5,219 nucleotides of DNA from Planctomycetota bacterium (GTDB lineage: Bacteria; Planctomycetota; Planctomycetia; Pirellulales; Thermoguttaceae). The stretch is taken from NCBI GenBank assembly GCA_023397045.1, contig JAEWUR010000390.1, positions 1-5,219 of the forward strand, given 5' to 3'. Shown here piece by piece: positions 1 to 5,206 of this stretch; position 1 is the first letter of the stretch, and each line of letters begins with the position of its first letter. The position numbers were made by a program, and so were the translations under genes. The notes beneath the pieces were generated by a model, which worked only from the letters and a program-made list of their open reading frames with translations, searched no databases and was not told the DNA's origin.

Positions 1-1
1 A

Positions 2-460
2 ATGGCTGATCTACGTGGATTCGATGCAAACAATGTGGAACCTGCAACCCCGTTCGAGGCGATCCCCGCCGGAAAATATCTGGCGATGATCACCCAATCG
101 GAGATGAAGCCGAACAAATCGGGCACCGGTCGCTTCTTGGAAATTGCCTTCACGATCATCGAAGGCGAGTTCAAAAATCGCAAAATTTGGGGGAGGCTCA
201 ATCTTGAAAATCCCAGTTCCATCGCTGTGGCCATCGCCCGCTCGGAACTCTCATCGCTATGCCGGGCTGTCGGTGTGATGACGCCGAACGACTCGGTCGA
301 TCTGCACAATTTGCCGCTGGTGATTCGCGTGAAGTGCAAGAAACGCAAGGACAACGATGAGATCACCAACGAGATTTCTGGCTACGAGAAACGCGAAGCC
401 GTAACGGGTAAGCCGCAGCAGGCGCAAGGCAATACGGCGCCATGGCGGAGGCCTGCATAA
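2..460 (+). CDS. DUF669-family phage protein (putative ssDNA-binding/recombination accessory)
   Basis: This 152-residue protein matches the DUF669 pattern as I know it: an N-terminal 'F-x-x-I/L-P-A-G-K-Y' (here FEAIPAGKYLAMI), then 'S-E-M-K-P-x-K-S-G-T-G', then 'G-R-L-N-L-x-N-P' and 'L-C-R-A-V-G-V'. DUF669 genes often sit beside phage single-strand annealing, RecA/Sak4-like or nuclease genes. An OB-like ssDNA-binding role is commonly suspected, but the biochemical role is not visible here. The C-terminus (about residues 130-152) is low-complexity, rich in Q, A and P, and probably disordered. The start codon at base 2 fits the family N-terminus, but its ribosome binding site would lie outside the window. 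The stop TAA overlaps the ATG of the next gene (TAATG at 458-462), which implies translational coupling. Family confidence is good; functional confidence is low. Confidence 0.85.
   Translation: MADLRGFDANNVEPATPFEAIPAGKYLAMITQSEMKPNKSGTGRFLEIAFTIIEGEFKNRKIWGRLNLENPSSIAVAIARSELSSLCRAVGVMTPNDSVDLHNLPLVIRVKCKKRKDNDEITNEISGYEKREAVTGKPQQAQGNTAPWRRPA
447..451 (+). promoter_or_regulatory. Shine-Dalgarno site GGAGG for the ATG at 460
   Basis: GGAGG lies 8 bases upstream of the ATG at 460, inside the last codons of the DUF669 gene. It fixes the resolvase fragment start at 460 rather than at the upstream in-frame ATG at 442. It also shows that the start of that gene is still intact although the gene body is lost. 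Confidence 0.75.
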
Positions 461-555
461 TGGGCGCCAAGTCACGACGAAAGGGCTGCCGTGGTGAGTT
501 AGAGGCGGCGGCCGAGTTGCGACGGCTGTTTGGCGTCGATGCACGTCGGGGGCAA
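460..555 (+). pseudogene. N-terminal remnant of a Holliday-junction-resolvase-like (PD-(D/E)xK) nuclease
   Basis: Translation from the ATG at 460 begins MGAKSRRKGCRGELEAAAE and continues to a G-V-D-A-R-R-G-Q motif. This is the classic opening of phage and archaeal Hjc-type resolvases: a basic N-terminus, then 'K-G-x-R-G-E-x-E-A' with the first catalytic glutamate, then 'A-R-R-G-Q'. Family members continue with a 'G-G-P-D-S-P-D-V' segment and an 'E-x-K' motif that complete the active site. Neither is present. After about residue 32 the frame reads 'HRPVGPRHESGP' and on to a stop at 811-813, which is not resolvase-like and lies over the ParB-like gene in a different frame. I therefore call it a truncated, inactive fragment. 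The gene is correctly placed (TAATG overlap with DUF669, good SD), so the loss looks recent or is an assembly artefact. Confidence 0.7.
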
Positions 556-1279
556 CATCGCCCAGTTGGCCCGCGACATGAAAGCGGGCCGATTCGCCTG
601 CACGCACCAGGGCATCGCCTTCGACACCGAGGGCCGATTGATCGACGGTCAGCATCGCCTTTGGGCGATTCTGGAGGCCGAAATGCCCGTCCGAATGCGA
701 GTCTTTTACAACGAATCGCCGGAAAACATGATCCATATCGACGGCAACCATCCGCGTACGGCCGCCGACCGGATGACGCTCGGCCGTGTTCTGGGAACGG
801 TTCGGACCAATGAATTGGCCACGCTGCGAGCCATGTTGGGCGGGATATCCATGTCCTACAAGCGTCGGACGGTGTACGAGGAGATGCCCTTGCTCGACCA
901 ACACCGGGCAGCCATTCATTTTGCCCATGAGCACCTTCCAAACTCGCGTCCGGCCGGATTGGTCAATTGCATGTCCCGGGCAGTGGTCGCACGGGCCTGG
1001 TACAGCTCCCGTGATCTCTCGGCTCTCGCGCGATTTTGTGAGGTGTTGCGTCGGGGCGTGTCCCGAGGCCCGCTTGAGGAGATCATTGTAACACTTCGGA
1101 ATCACATGATGGAACTGCACAAGCACGGATCGAACCATGTTGTGCGCCAACGTCAGTACGGACTCGTGACCCGGGCCCTGGCAGCCTATCTCGACCATGA
1201 GCCATTGACGATTCTGCGAGCTGCCGGCAGCGATCTTTTTTTGTTGCCGGAAGAGACCGAAGGCATCGCCGTGGCCTGA
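539..1279 (+). CDS. ParB-like 'LIDGQHR' phage protein, apparently missing its N-terminus
   Basis: From the ATG at 539 the product is 246 residues (a TTG at 530 in the same frame would add three). Residues 2-40 read 'HVGGNIAQLARDMKAGRF', then 'G-I-A-F-D-T-E-G-R-L-I-D-G-Q-H-R' (LIDGQHR at 34-40). That is the ParB/sulfiredoxin-type signature found in a family of phage and plasmid proteins of unknown function. Next come 'I-D-G-N-H-P-R-T-A-A-D' and a helical C-terminal half. As I know them, relatives carry some 20-50 extra residues before the 'R-H-V' segment. Here the frame is closed by TAG at 500-502, and residues before H2 belong to the resolvase sequence read in another frame. No good SD precedes 530 or 539. 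The remaining frame is undamaged, so a shortened protein may still be made, or the gene may be a 5'-truncated pseudogene. Activity and ligand (DNA, nucleotide) are unknown. Confidence 0.65.
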   Translation: MHVGGNIAQLARDMKAGRFACTHQGIAFDTEGRLIDGQHRLWAILEAEMPVRMRVFYNESPENMIHIDGNHPRTAADRMTLGRVLGTVRTNELATLRAMLGGISMSYKRRTVYEEMPLLDQHRAAIHFAHEHLPNSRPAGLVNCMSRAVVARAWYSSRDLSALARFCEVLRRGVSRGPLEEIIVTLRNHMMELHKHGSNHVVRQRQYGLVTRALAAYLDHEPLTILRAAGSDLFLLPEETEGIAVA

Positions 1280-1304
1280 TTTGCCATTTCTCCCCGTTCC
1301 CTTG

Positions 1305-1319
1305 AGAAAGGATTCTTTC
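1305..1319 (+). promoter_or_regulatory. Shine-Dalgarno AGAAAGGA within a small hairpin
   Basis: AGAAAGGA (1305-1312) ends 8 bases before the ATG at 1321. The same bases form a perfect 5-bp stem, GAAAG (1306-1310) with CTTTC (1315-1319), closed by the loop GATT. In RNA this hairpin would partly mask the SD. The stem is short and rich in A-T pairs, so any control by it would be weak. Confidence 0.4.
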
Positions 1320-1320
1320 G

Positions 1321-1542
1321 ATGAAAATGATTGTATGTGTAGCGATTGGTGTCCTTGTGGACGTGCCTGACAACAACTGTGCCGCTGGTGTGCAAACACC
1401 GACGACTCCTATTGACGAGTTGGCTGCTCGCCTGCGGCGCAGGGCTTCTTGCCATCACAACAGGACCCGGCCGGACTTCACCATGCCCGGCGTCAGCGAC
1501 TGGATGGCAGGAGCATTCCAGGAATCTGCTGATCGTAACTGA
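1321..1542 (+). CDS. Small hypothetical protein, 73 aa
   Basis: I do not recognise this protein. It starts MKMIVCVAIGVLVDVPDNN, with a hydrophobic first third, and includes 'T-P-I-D-E-L-A-A-R-L-R-R-R', a 'C-H-H-N-R-T-R-P-D-F' segment and 'D-W-M-A-G-A-F-Q-E-S'. Support for a real gene comes from the ATG placed 8 bases after a purine-rich SD, from filling most of an otherwise empty gap between two phage genes, and from a sequence with ordinary protein character. The hydrophobic run at residues 4-13 is too short for a membrane span. The cysteines at residues 6, 20 and 44 with two adjacent histidines could bind metal, but no standard motif is present. An overlapping frame (1346-1627) is open too but has no SD and is compositionally odd, so I prefer this one. 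If the gene is not real, 1280-1641 is a 362-base stretch with only the two hairpins. Confidence 0.55.
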   Translation: MKMIVCVAIGVLVDVPDNNCAAGVQTPTTPIDELAARLRRRASCHHNRTRPDFTMPGVSDWMAGAFQESADRN

Positions 1543-1588
1543 CGGTCATCGGTGGCATAGTGCGGGTTTGCTGATTCTCCAGCTTCCC

Positions 1589-1605
1589 CCGGGTGCGACT
1601 CCCGG
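1589..1605 (+). other. tRNA T-arm-like hairpin upstream of the helicase gene
   Basis: CCGGG (1589-1593) pairs perfectly with CCCGG (1601-1605) around a 7-base loop, TGCGACT. Stem length (5 bp) and loop length (7 nt) equal those of a tRNA T-arm, and the loop keeps T54, C56, G57 and A58, but the normally invariant T55 is G. The following CGCCGAC-T (1606-1613) could be a 3' acceptor strand plus discriminator. GTCATCG at 1545-1551 pairs with it at five of seven positions. A GGCA/TGCT D-stem (1554-1557 with 1569-1572) and a GCTG/CAGC stem (1570-1573 with 1580-1583) also exist but overlap each other, so no complete cloverleaf forms at once. I read it as a tRNA-like or degenerate element, or simply a GC-rich leader hairpin. 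Confidence 0.4.
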
Positions 1606-1641
1606 CGCCGACTTTGTGTTCTATTGACGGGAGCGAAAATC

Positions 1642-3327
1642 GTGGAACTTCGTCCTTACCAACAAGCCGCCGTCGATGCTGTTTACGGCTATCTCCGACA
1701 GCATGAAGATAATCCATGCGTGGTCATCCCAACCGCTGGGGGGAAGACCCCGATCCTGGCCACGATCTGCCGTGACGCCGTCATGCAATGGGGTGGACGT
1801 GTGCTGGTGTTGGCCCATGTGAAGGAACTGCTGCAACAGGCAGCCGACAAACTCCATGCGATCTGCCCTGAATTGAAGTTTGGCGTCTATTCGGCGGGCC
1901 TGCGGCGTCGCGATACCGATCATCCGGTGATCGTTGCCGGGATCCAGTCGATCTACAAACGGGCATGCGAGCTTGATTCCTTCGACCTGATCATCGTCGA
2001 TGAGGCCCATCTCATCGCCCCGGACGGCGAGGGGATGTATCGGCAGTTTATGGCCGAAGCGAAGATCGTCAATCCTCGTGTTCGAACGATCGGGCTCACG
2101 GCCACGCCGTTTCGACTGAAGTCCGGCGTGATCTGTGGGCCTGAAAATATTCTCAATGCCGTCTGTTTCGAGATCGGCGTCAAGGAATTGATCCGCGACG
2201 GTTATCTTTGCCCCTTGGTCACGAAAGCTGGGCGAGAGAAACCGGATACCGATCAGTTGCACGTTCGCGCCGGCGAGTTCGTGCCCGACGAGGTCGAACA
2301 GTTGATGGACCGGGACGAACTGGTCGAATCGGCCTGCCAGGAGATTGTCGAACAAACCCACGATCGGCATGCATGTCTCATCTTCGCATCCAGCGTCAAC
2401 CATGCCCAACATATCCAGGCGGTTCTTCAAGGAAAGCATGGCGTCGAGTGCGGGTTCGTCTCTGGCAAAACGCCGGCCAAAGAACGCGACGAGTTATTGG
2501 CCCGGTTCCGTGGCGAGGCGTCTGACGATCTCTTCGACCGAAAACCGCTCAAATACCTGGTCAACGTCAATGTTTTGACGACGGGGTTTGATGCGCCGAA
2601 CATCGATTGCGTTGCGATGCTTCGGCCGACGCTCTCGCCAGGCCTCTATTATCAGTGCCTCGGGCGAGGTTTTCGGCTCTTTCCCGGCAAGAAGAACTGC
2701 TTGGTGCTTGATTTCGGCGGCAACGTGCTCCGTCACGGTCCGGTCGATCAGATCCGCATCCGAGACAAAGAACCATCCGGCAAGGGCGGCGAGGCCCCGG
2801 CGAAGGAATGTCCGGAGTGTCATGCATTGATTGCCGCCGGCTATGCGGCTTGTCCCGAGTGCGGCTATGAGTTCCCAAAGCCTGAACGGACGAACCACGA
2901 TCCGAACGCATCGAGCGAAGCAGTCCTTTCCGACCAAATCCGCCCGACACGCTATGACGTGCGCGACGTGTTCTACAGCGTGCATGAGAAACGTGGTGCC
3001 GATGAGAATGCACCCAAGACGATGCGGGTCGACTACAGAATCGGTTTCCATCAGTACAAGCCGGAATGGATCTGTTTCGAACACCACGGGTTCCCACGCG
3101 AAAAGGCCGTGTTGTGGTGGCGAGCTCGATCCAACGACCCGGTTCCGCTGACGGCCGAGCAGGCCGTCGATTTAGCCAATGCCGGCGCCCTCGCAAGGAC
3201 CAAGGCCATTTACGTTCGACCGGGCGAAAGGTTCGATCGGGTTGTCGACTACGAACTGGGCGAGAAGCCGGAGCCGTTGCCGTTGCATCAGGCCATGGGC
3301 TACACGGACGACGAAATACCGTTTTGA
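1642..3327 (+). CDS. DEAD/DEAH-box SF2 helicase with zinc ribbon and C-terminal extension
   Basis: This 561-residue ATP-dependent helicase or translocase of superfamily 2 probably acts in phage DNA replication or recombination. In order: a Q-tip-like N-terminus MELRPYQQAAVDAV; Walker A T-A-G-G-K-T at 31-36; DEAH at 120-123; motif III T-A-T-P at 153-156; a RecA-like domain 2 with 'V-L-T-T-G-F-D-A-P-N-I-D' at 311-322 (motif V) and 'Q-C-L-G-R-G-F-R' at 338-345 (motif VI arginines). A CPEC-X10-CPEC zinc ribbon follows at 390-407. Then comes an extension of about 150 residues ('Y-D-V-R-D-V-F-Y-S-V-H-E-K-R-G', 'A-V-L-W-W-R-A-R-S-N-D-P') of a type I have seen on phage helicases but cannot name. All catalytic motifs are intact. 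I chose GTG at 1642 because GGGAG (1629-1633) sits 8 bases upstream and the family starts at 'x-L-R-P-Y-Q'. A TTG at 1624 would add six unlikely residues. Confidence 0.92.
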   Translation: MELRPYQQAAVDAVYGYLRQHEDNPCVVIPTAGGKTPILATICRDAVMQWGGRVLVLAHVKELLQQAADKLHAICPELKFGVYSAGLRRRDTDHPVIVAGIQSIYKRACELDSFDLIIVDEAHLIAPDGEGMYRQFMAEAKIVNPRVRTIGLTATPFRLKSGVICGPENILNAVCFEIGVKELIRDGYLCPLVTKAGREKPDTDQLHVRAGEFVPDEVEQLMDRDELVESACQEIVEQTHDRHACLIFASSVNHAQHIQAVLQGKHGVECGFVSGKTPAKERDELLARFRGEASDDLFDRKPLKYLVNVNVLTTGFDAPNIDCVAMLRPTLSPGLYYQCLGRGFRLFPGKKNCLVLDFGGNVLRHGPVDQIRIRDKEPSGKGGEAPAKECPECHALIAAGYAACPECGYEFPKPERTNHDPNASSEAVLSDQIRPTRYDVRDVFYSVHEKRGADENAPKTMRVDYRIGFHQYKPEWICFEHHGFPREKAVLWWRARSNDPVPLTAEQAVDLANAGALARTKAIYVRPGERFDRVVDYELGEKPEPLPLHQAMGYTDDEIPF

Positions 3328-3352
3328 CCATCTGTCGAGGAGTTTTAGAAAA

Positions 3353-4540
3353 ATGGTTTGCTCAGTAGAGATTCAGCAGGATGACCGATTGGCTACATGC
3401 CTGCCGCCGCTTAGCGACGATGAGCGGCAAGGCCTGGAAACCGATATTCTGCGGGATGGGTGTCTGTCGCCATTGTTCGTCTGGAATGGGACGCTGGTCG
3501 ATGGACATCACCGCTATAGCATTTGCCAAAAGCACGGCATTCCCTTTGATGTCCGCGAACTGCCTTTCGAGACGATTGATGATGCCTGCTACTGGGTGTT
3601 TCAATATCACAAAAACCGCCGCAACATCAGCCCCTATACATTGGCGGAAGCCGCATTGAAGTTCGAGGCGAAGATTGCGGCCCGGGCCAAGGAAAATCAA
3701 CGCCGTGGCGGCCGACGCAAGGATGAAACTAAAGAGTCCCCTCCACAGAAAGGTTGTCACAATTGTGACAACCTTTCCACGGTCGACACCAAAAAAGAGC
3801 TCGCCAAAGAGGCGGGCGTTTCACACGGTACCGTGGCGAGGGTCAAATATATTCGGGACCATGCCAACGATGAAACGAAGCAACGGCTGCGGGATGGCGA
3901 AACGACGATCAATGCCGAGTACCGACGGCTGAAACGCGAAGAGAAAGAGCAACAGCGTGAATCGCGACGGGCCGAGAACGCACAGCGGATCTCCAATACG
4001 GCGTCCCCCGGCGACTTGCAGGTCGGCAGTGCCCGTTTCGCCACGATCGTTTTGGATCCGCCCTGGGACTGGGGCGACGAAGGCGATTGCGATCAACTCG
4101 GCCGCGCCCGCCCCACGTACGGCACCATGCCGCTGGAAAAGCTGTTGGAATTGCCGGTCGCTCGATTGGCCGACGACGATTGCCACATCTACCTGTGGAT
4201 CACCAACCGCTCGTTGCCCAAGGGCTTTTTGCTATTGGAAAAATGGGGGTTCCGCTACGTCACCACGCTCACCTGGTGCAAGCCGAGCTTCGGCATGGGC
4301 AACTATTTTCGCGGTCAGACCGAACATGTTCTGTTCGGCGTGCGGGGCTCCCAACCGCTGAATCGCAAAGACGTCGGAACGTGTTTCTCGGCGCCGCGGG
4401 GGCCGTTGGGCCATAGCAGCAAGCCGGTCGAGTTCTACGACCTCGTCGAATCGTGCAGCCCGGGCCCCTATCTGGAGATGTTCGCCCGCGGCAATCGCAA
4501 TGGTTGGGTCTCATGGGGGGCCGATGCGAATGGCAATTGA
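3353..4540 (+). CDS. ParB-like domain / HTH / MT-A70 adenine methyltransferase fusion
   Basis: The protein is 395 residues with three parts. Residues 1-~110 are a ParB/sulfiredoxin-like domain with 'L-V-D-G-H-H-R' at 48-54. Residues ~145-167 (T-K-K-E-L-A-K-E-A-G-V-S-H-G-T-V-A-R-V) are a helix-turn-helix, followed by a very charged helix to about 212. The C-terminal part is an MT-A70 class N6-adenine methyltransferase: catalytic D-P-P-W at 235-238, 'Y-G-T-M', 'I-Y-L-W-I-T-N', 'T-E-H-V-L-F-G-V-R-G', 'H-S-S-K-P-V-E-F-Y-D-L-V-E' and the SAM-side 'E-M-F-A-R-G-N-R-N-G-W-V-S-W-G' at 375-389. From the family, the expected reaction is SAM-dependent N6-methylation of adenine in DNA; the target site is unknown. 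The ATG at 3353 follows GAGGAG by about 10 bases. The open frame extends upstream into the helicase, but that part is not family-like. The linker at residues 132-142 is encoded by a perfect palindrome. Confidence 0.9.
   Translation: MVCSVEIQQDDRLATCLPPLSDDERQGLETDILRDGCLSPLFVWNGTLVDGHHRYSICQKHGIPFDVRELPFETIDDACYWVFQYHKNRRNISPYTLAEAALKFEAKIAARAKENQRRGGRRKDETKESPPQKGCHNCDNLSTVDTKKELAKEAGVSHGTVARVKYIRDHANDETKQRLRDGETTINAEYRRLKREEKEQQRESRRAENAQRISNTASPGDLQVGSARFATIVLDPPWDWGDEGDCDQLGRARPTYGTMPLEKLLELPVARLADDDCHIYLWITNRSLPKGFLLLEKWGFRYVTTLTWCKPSFGMGNYFRGQTEHVLFGVRGSQPLNRKDVGTCFSAPRGPLGHSSKPVEFYDLVESCSPGPYLEMFARGNRNGWVSWGADANGN
3748..3777. repeat. Perfect 30-bp palindrome inside the methyltransferase gene
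   Basis: The half-site GAAAGGTTGTCACAA (3748-3762) is followed directly by its exact reverse complement TTGTGACAACCTTTC (3763-3777), with no spacer. It encodes residues Q132-S142 in the linker between the ParB-like domain and the HTH, including 'G-C-H-N-C-D-N'. The centre is CAATTG (3760-3765). As RNA it would form a stem of about 13 bp with an AATT loop. No T-run follows, so it is not an ordinary intrinsic terminator. It does not match the parS consensus. It may be a dimeric operator or a cruciform/hairpin signal. Confidence 0.9.
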
Positions 4541-5078
4541 ATATGCATTCGACAACCAGTTGGTGATGAGCCGTGGAGTCGCGGTCAACTCCGATGTGGC
4601 GGCCATCTTGCTTCGGGAGATTCCCGGCGCTGTGGCCGTTCAGCCGGCCCATCGGGTGAACGACCGCCGAGGGACCGATTATTGGGTCGAGCACGTGCGC
4701 GGCGCACATCTGTCCGTCGATGTGAAGATCCGCCGTGAAGATTGGGCGGCCAAGCCCGAACCCGATCGTGCGGACGATCTGGCCCTGGAAACCTGGTCGG
4801 TCGTGAACAAGAAGATTGGCTGGACTAGGGATCCGAACAAGCGGACTGATTTCGTCCTGTGGATTTGGACGGATACGAAGCGTTGGTGCCTGGTTCCGTT
4901 CCCCATGCTCTGCCGGGTGTTTCAAGAGAACTGGCAAGAGTGGTCCGCCTGTTACGAAACCCGCAGGCAATACACCCCGGAATACGGCGGTTATCAAAGC
5001 GAATGCGTTTTCGTCCCGCGCTCGGTTGTCTGGGACGCCATCTATCACCAACACAGTGGAATCCCCCAGGAGGCTTAG
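4530..5078 (+). CDS. Phage protein with PD-(D/E)xK-like signature, putative nuclease
   Basis: The product is 182 residues from the ATG at 4530. 'S-x-x-V-A-A-I-L-L-R-E-I-P-G-A-V-A-V-Q' forms an N-terminal helix with E30. Then come 'N-D-R-R-G-T-D-Y-W-V-E' with D50 and 'L-S-V-D-V-K-I-R' with D64-V-K66. The order helix-Glu, Asp, then Asp-x-Lys on a beta strand is the core of the PD-(D/E)xK nuclease fold. 'D-D-L-A-L-E-T-W-S-V' and 'D-F-V-L-W-I-W...R-W-C-L-V-P-F' follow and look like a conserved phage family without a name known to me. The gene overlaps the methyltransferase end by 11 bases. A G-run at 4515-4520 may act as SD for ATG 4530; ATG 4524 is the alternative, and 4500 is less likely. The gene may form a functional unit with the methyltransferase. 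Nuclease activity is inferred from motif spacing only. Confidence 0.8.
   Translation: MAIEYAFDNQLVMSRGVAVNSDVAAILLREIPGAVAVQPAHRVNDRRGTDYWVEHVRGAHLSVDVKIRREDWAAKPEPDRADDLALETWSVVNKKIGWTRDPNKRTDFVLWIWTDTKRWCLVPFPMLCRVFQENWQEWSACYETRRQYTPEYGGYQSECVFVPRSVVWDAIYHQHSGIPQEA
5068..5073 (+). promoter_or_regulatory. Strong Shine-Dalgarno AGGAGG for the ATG at 5082
   Basis: A full AGGAGG lies inside the last codons of the nuclease-like gene, 8 bases before the ATG at 5082. It is the best ribosome binding site in the window and is the main reason to take the very short downstream ORF seriously. Confidence 0.65.
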
Positions 5079-5081
5079 AGC

Positions 5082-5141
5082 ATGACAACAGACATGAATG
5101 GCACTGATATTGTTTTAAGTCGTTACGGTGAATTGATATAG
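5082..5141 (+). CDS. 19-aa ORF with strong SD (leader peptide or truncated gene)
   Basis: The ATG at 5082 opens a frame of 19 codons (M-T-T-D-M-N-G-T-D-I-V-L-S-R-Y-G-E-L-I) ended by TAG at 5139-5141. It starts 3 bases after the stop of the preceding gene and behind AGGAGG. The peptide looks like the beginning of a longer soluble protein rather than a finished one. Beyond the TAG the same frame stays open for 22 more codons to a TGA at 5208-5210, overlapping the next ATG as ATGA. It could be a gene cut short by a nonsense mutation, a leader peptide, or a chance ORF. The bases here (5095-5150) are visibly richer in A and T than the genes upstream. Confidence 0.4.
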   Translation: MTTDMNGTDIVLSRYGELI

Positions 5142-5155
5142 AAAGAAACGGCCTG

Positions 5156-5186
5156 CCTTGCGTACAAGGGTGTTGTCAAGTCACCC
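5156..5186 (+). promoter_or_regulatory. Two mutually exclusive small hairpins before the 5207 start
   Basis: CCTTG (5156-5160) pairs with CAAGG (5165-5169) around the loop CGTA. GGGTG (5168-5172) pairs with CACCC (5182-5186) around a 9-base loop. The two stems share bases 5168-5169, so they cannot both be complete. They lie just ahead of the SD at 5195-5201. Neither is followed by a T-run, so I do not call a terminator. A switch-like role is only a possibility. Confidence 0.25.
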
Positions 5187-5206
5187 CAAGCAGCAAGGAG
5201 GCCGCC

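Noticed and set aside
257..1399. Long antisense open frame (380 codons) on the - strand
   Set aside because: It lies opposite the DUF669, resolvase-remnant and ParB-like genes, which have recognisable family motifs on the + strand. Its translation is rich in R, H, G and Q with no family features, typical of a shadow in GC-rich DNA.
1545..1613. A functional tRNA gene
   Set aside because: The candidate D and anticodon stems overlap, the acceptor has two mismatches, T55 is G and the total length is short, so a complete cloverleaf is not possible.
1346..1627. Alternative small + strand ORF overlapping the 73-aa gene
   Set aside because: It has no SD, a Thr/Pro/Gly-rich and irregular translation, and runs through the tRNA-like hairpin. 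The ORF at 1321 has an SD and better protein character.
1621..2439. Antisense open frame (272 codons) across the helicase N-terminal half
   Set aside because: The + strand has all helicase motifs over the same bases; the reverse frame shows no motif and no credible SD.
3179..3352. Upstream extension of the methyltransferase frame
   Set aside because: It is translated from inside the helicase gene in another frame and is unlike the family. The ATG at 3353 with GAGGAG upstream is the natural start.
3748..3777. Palindrome as an intrinsic terminator or parS site
   Set aside because: It lies within a coding gene, is not followed by a T-run, and does not match the parS consensus TGTTTCACGTGAAACA.
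5110..5142. Possible sigma-70-type promoter (TTGTTT ... TTGATA/TATAGA)
   Set aside because: The -35-like word is acceptable, but no -10-like word of good quality occurs at 16-18 bases. The A+T-rich stretch alone is not enough.
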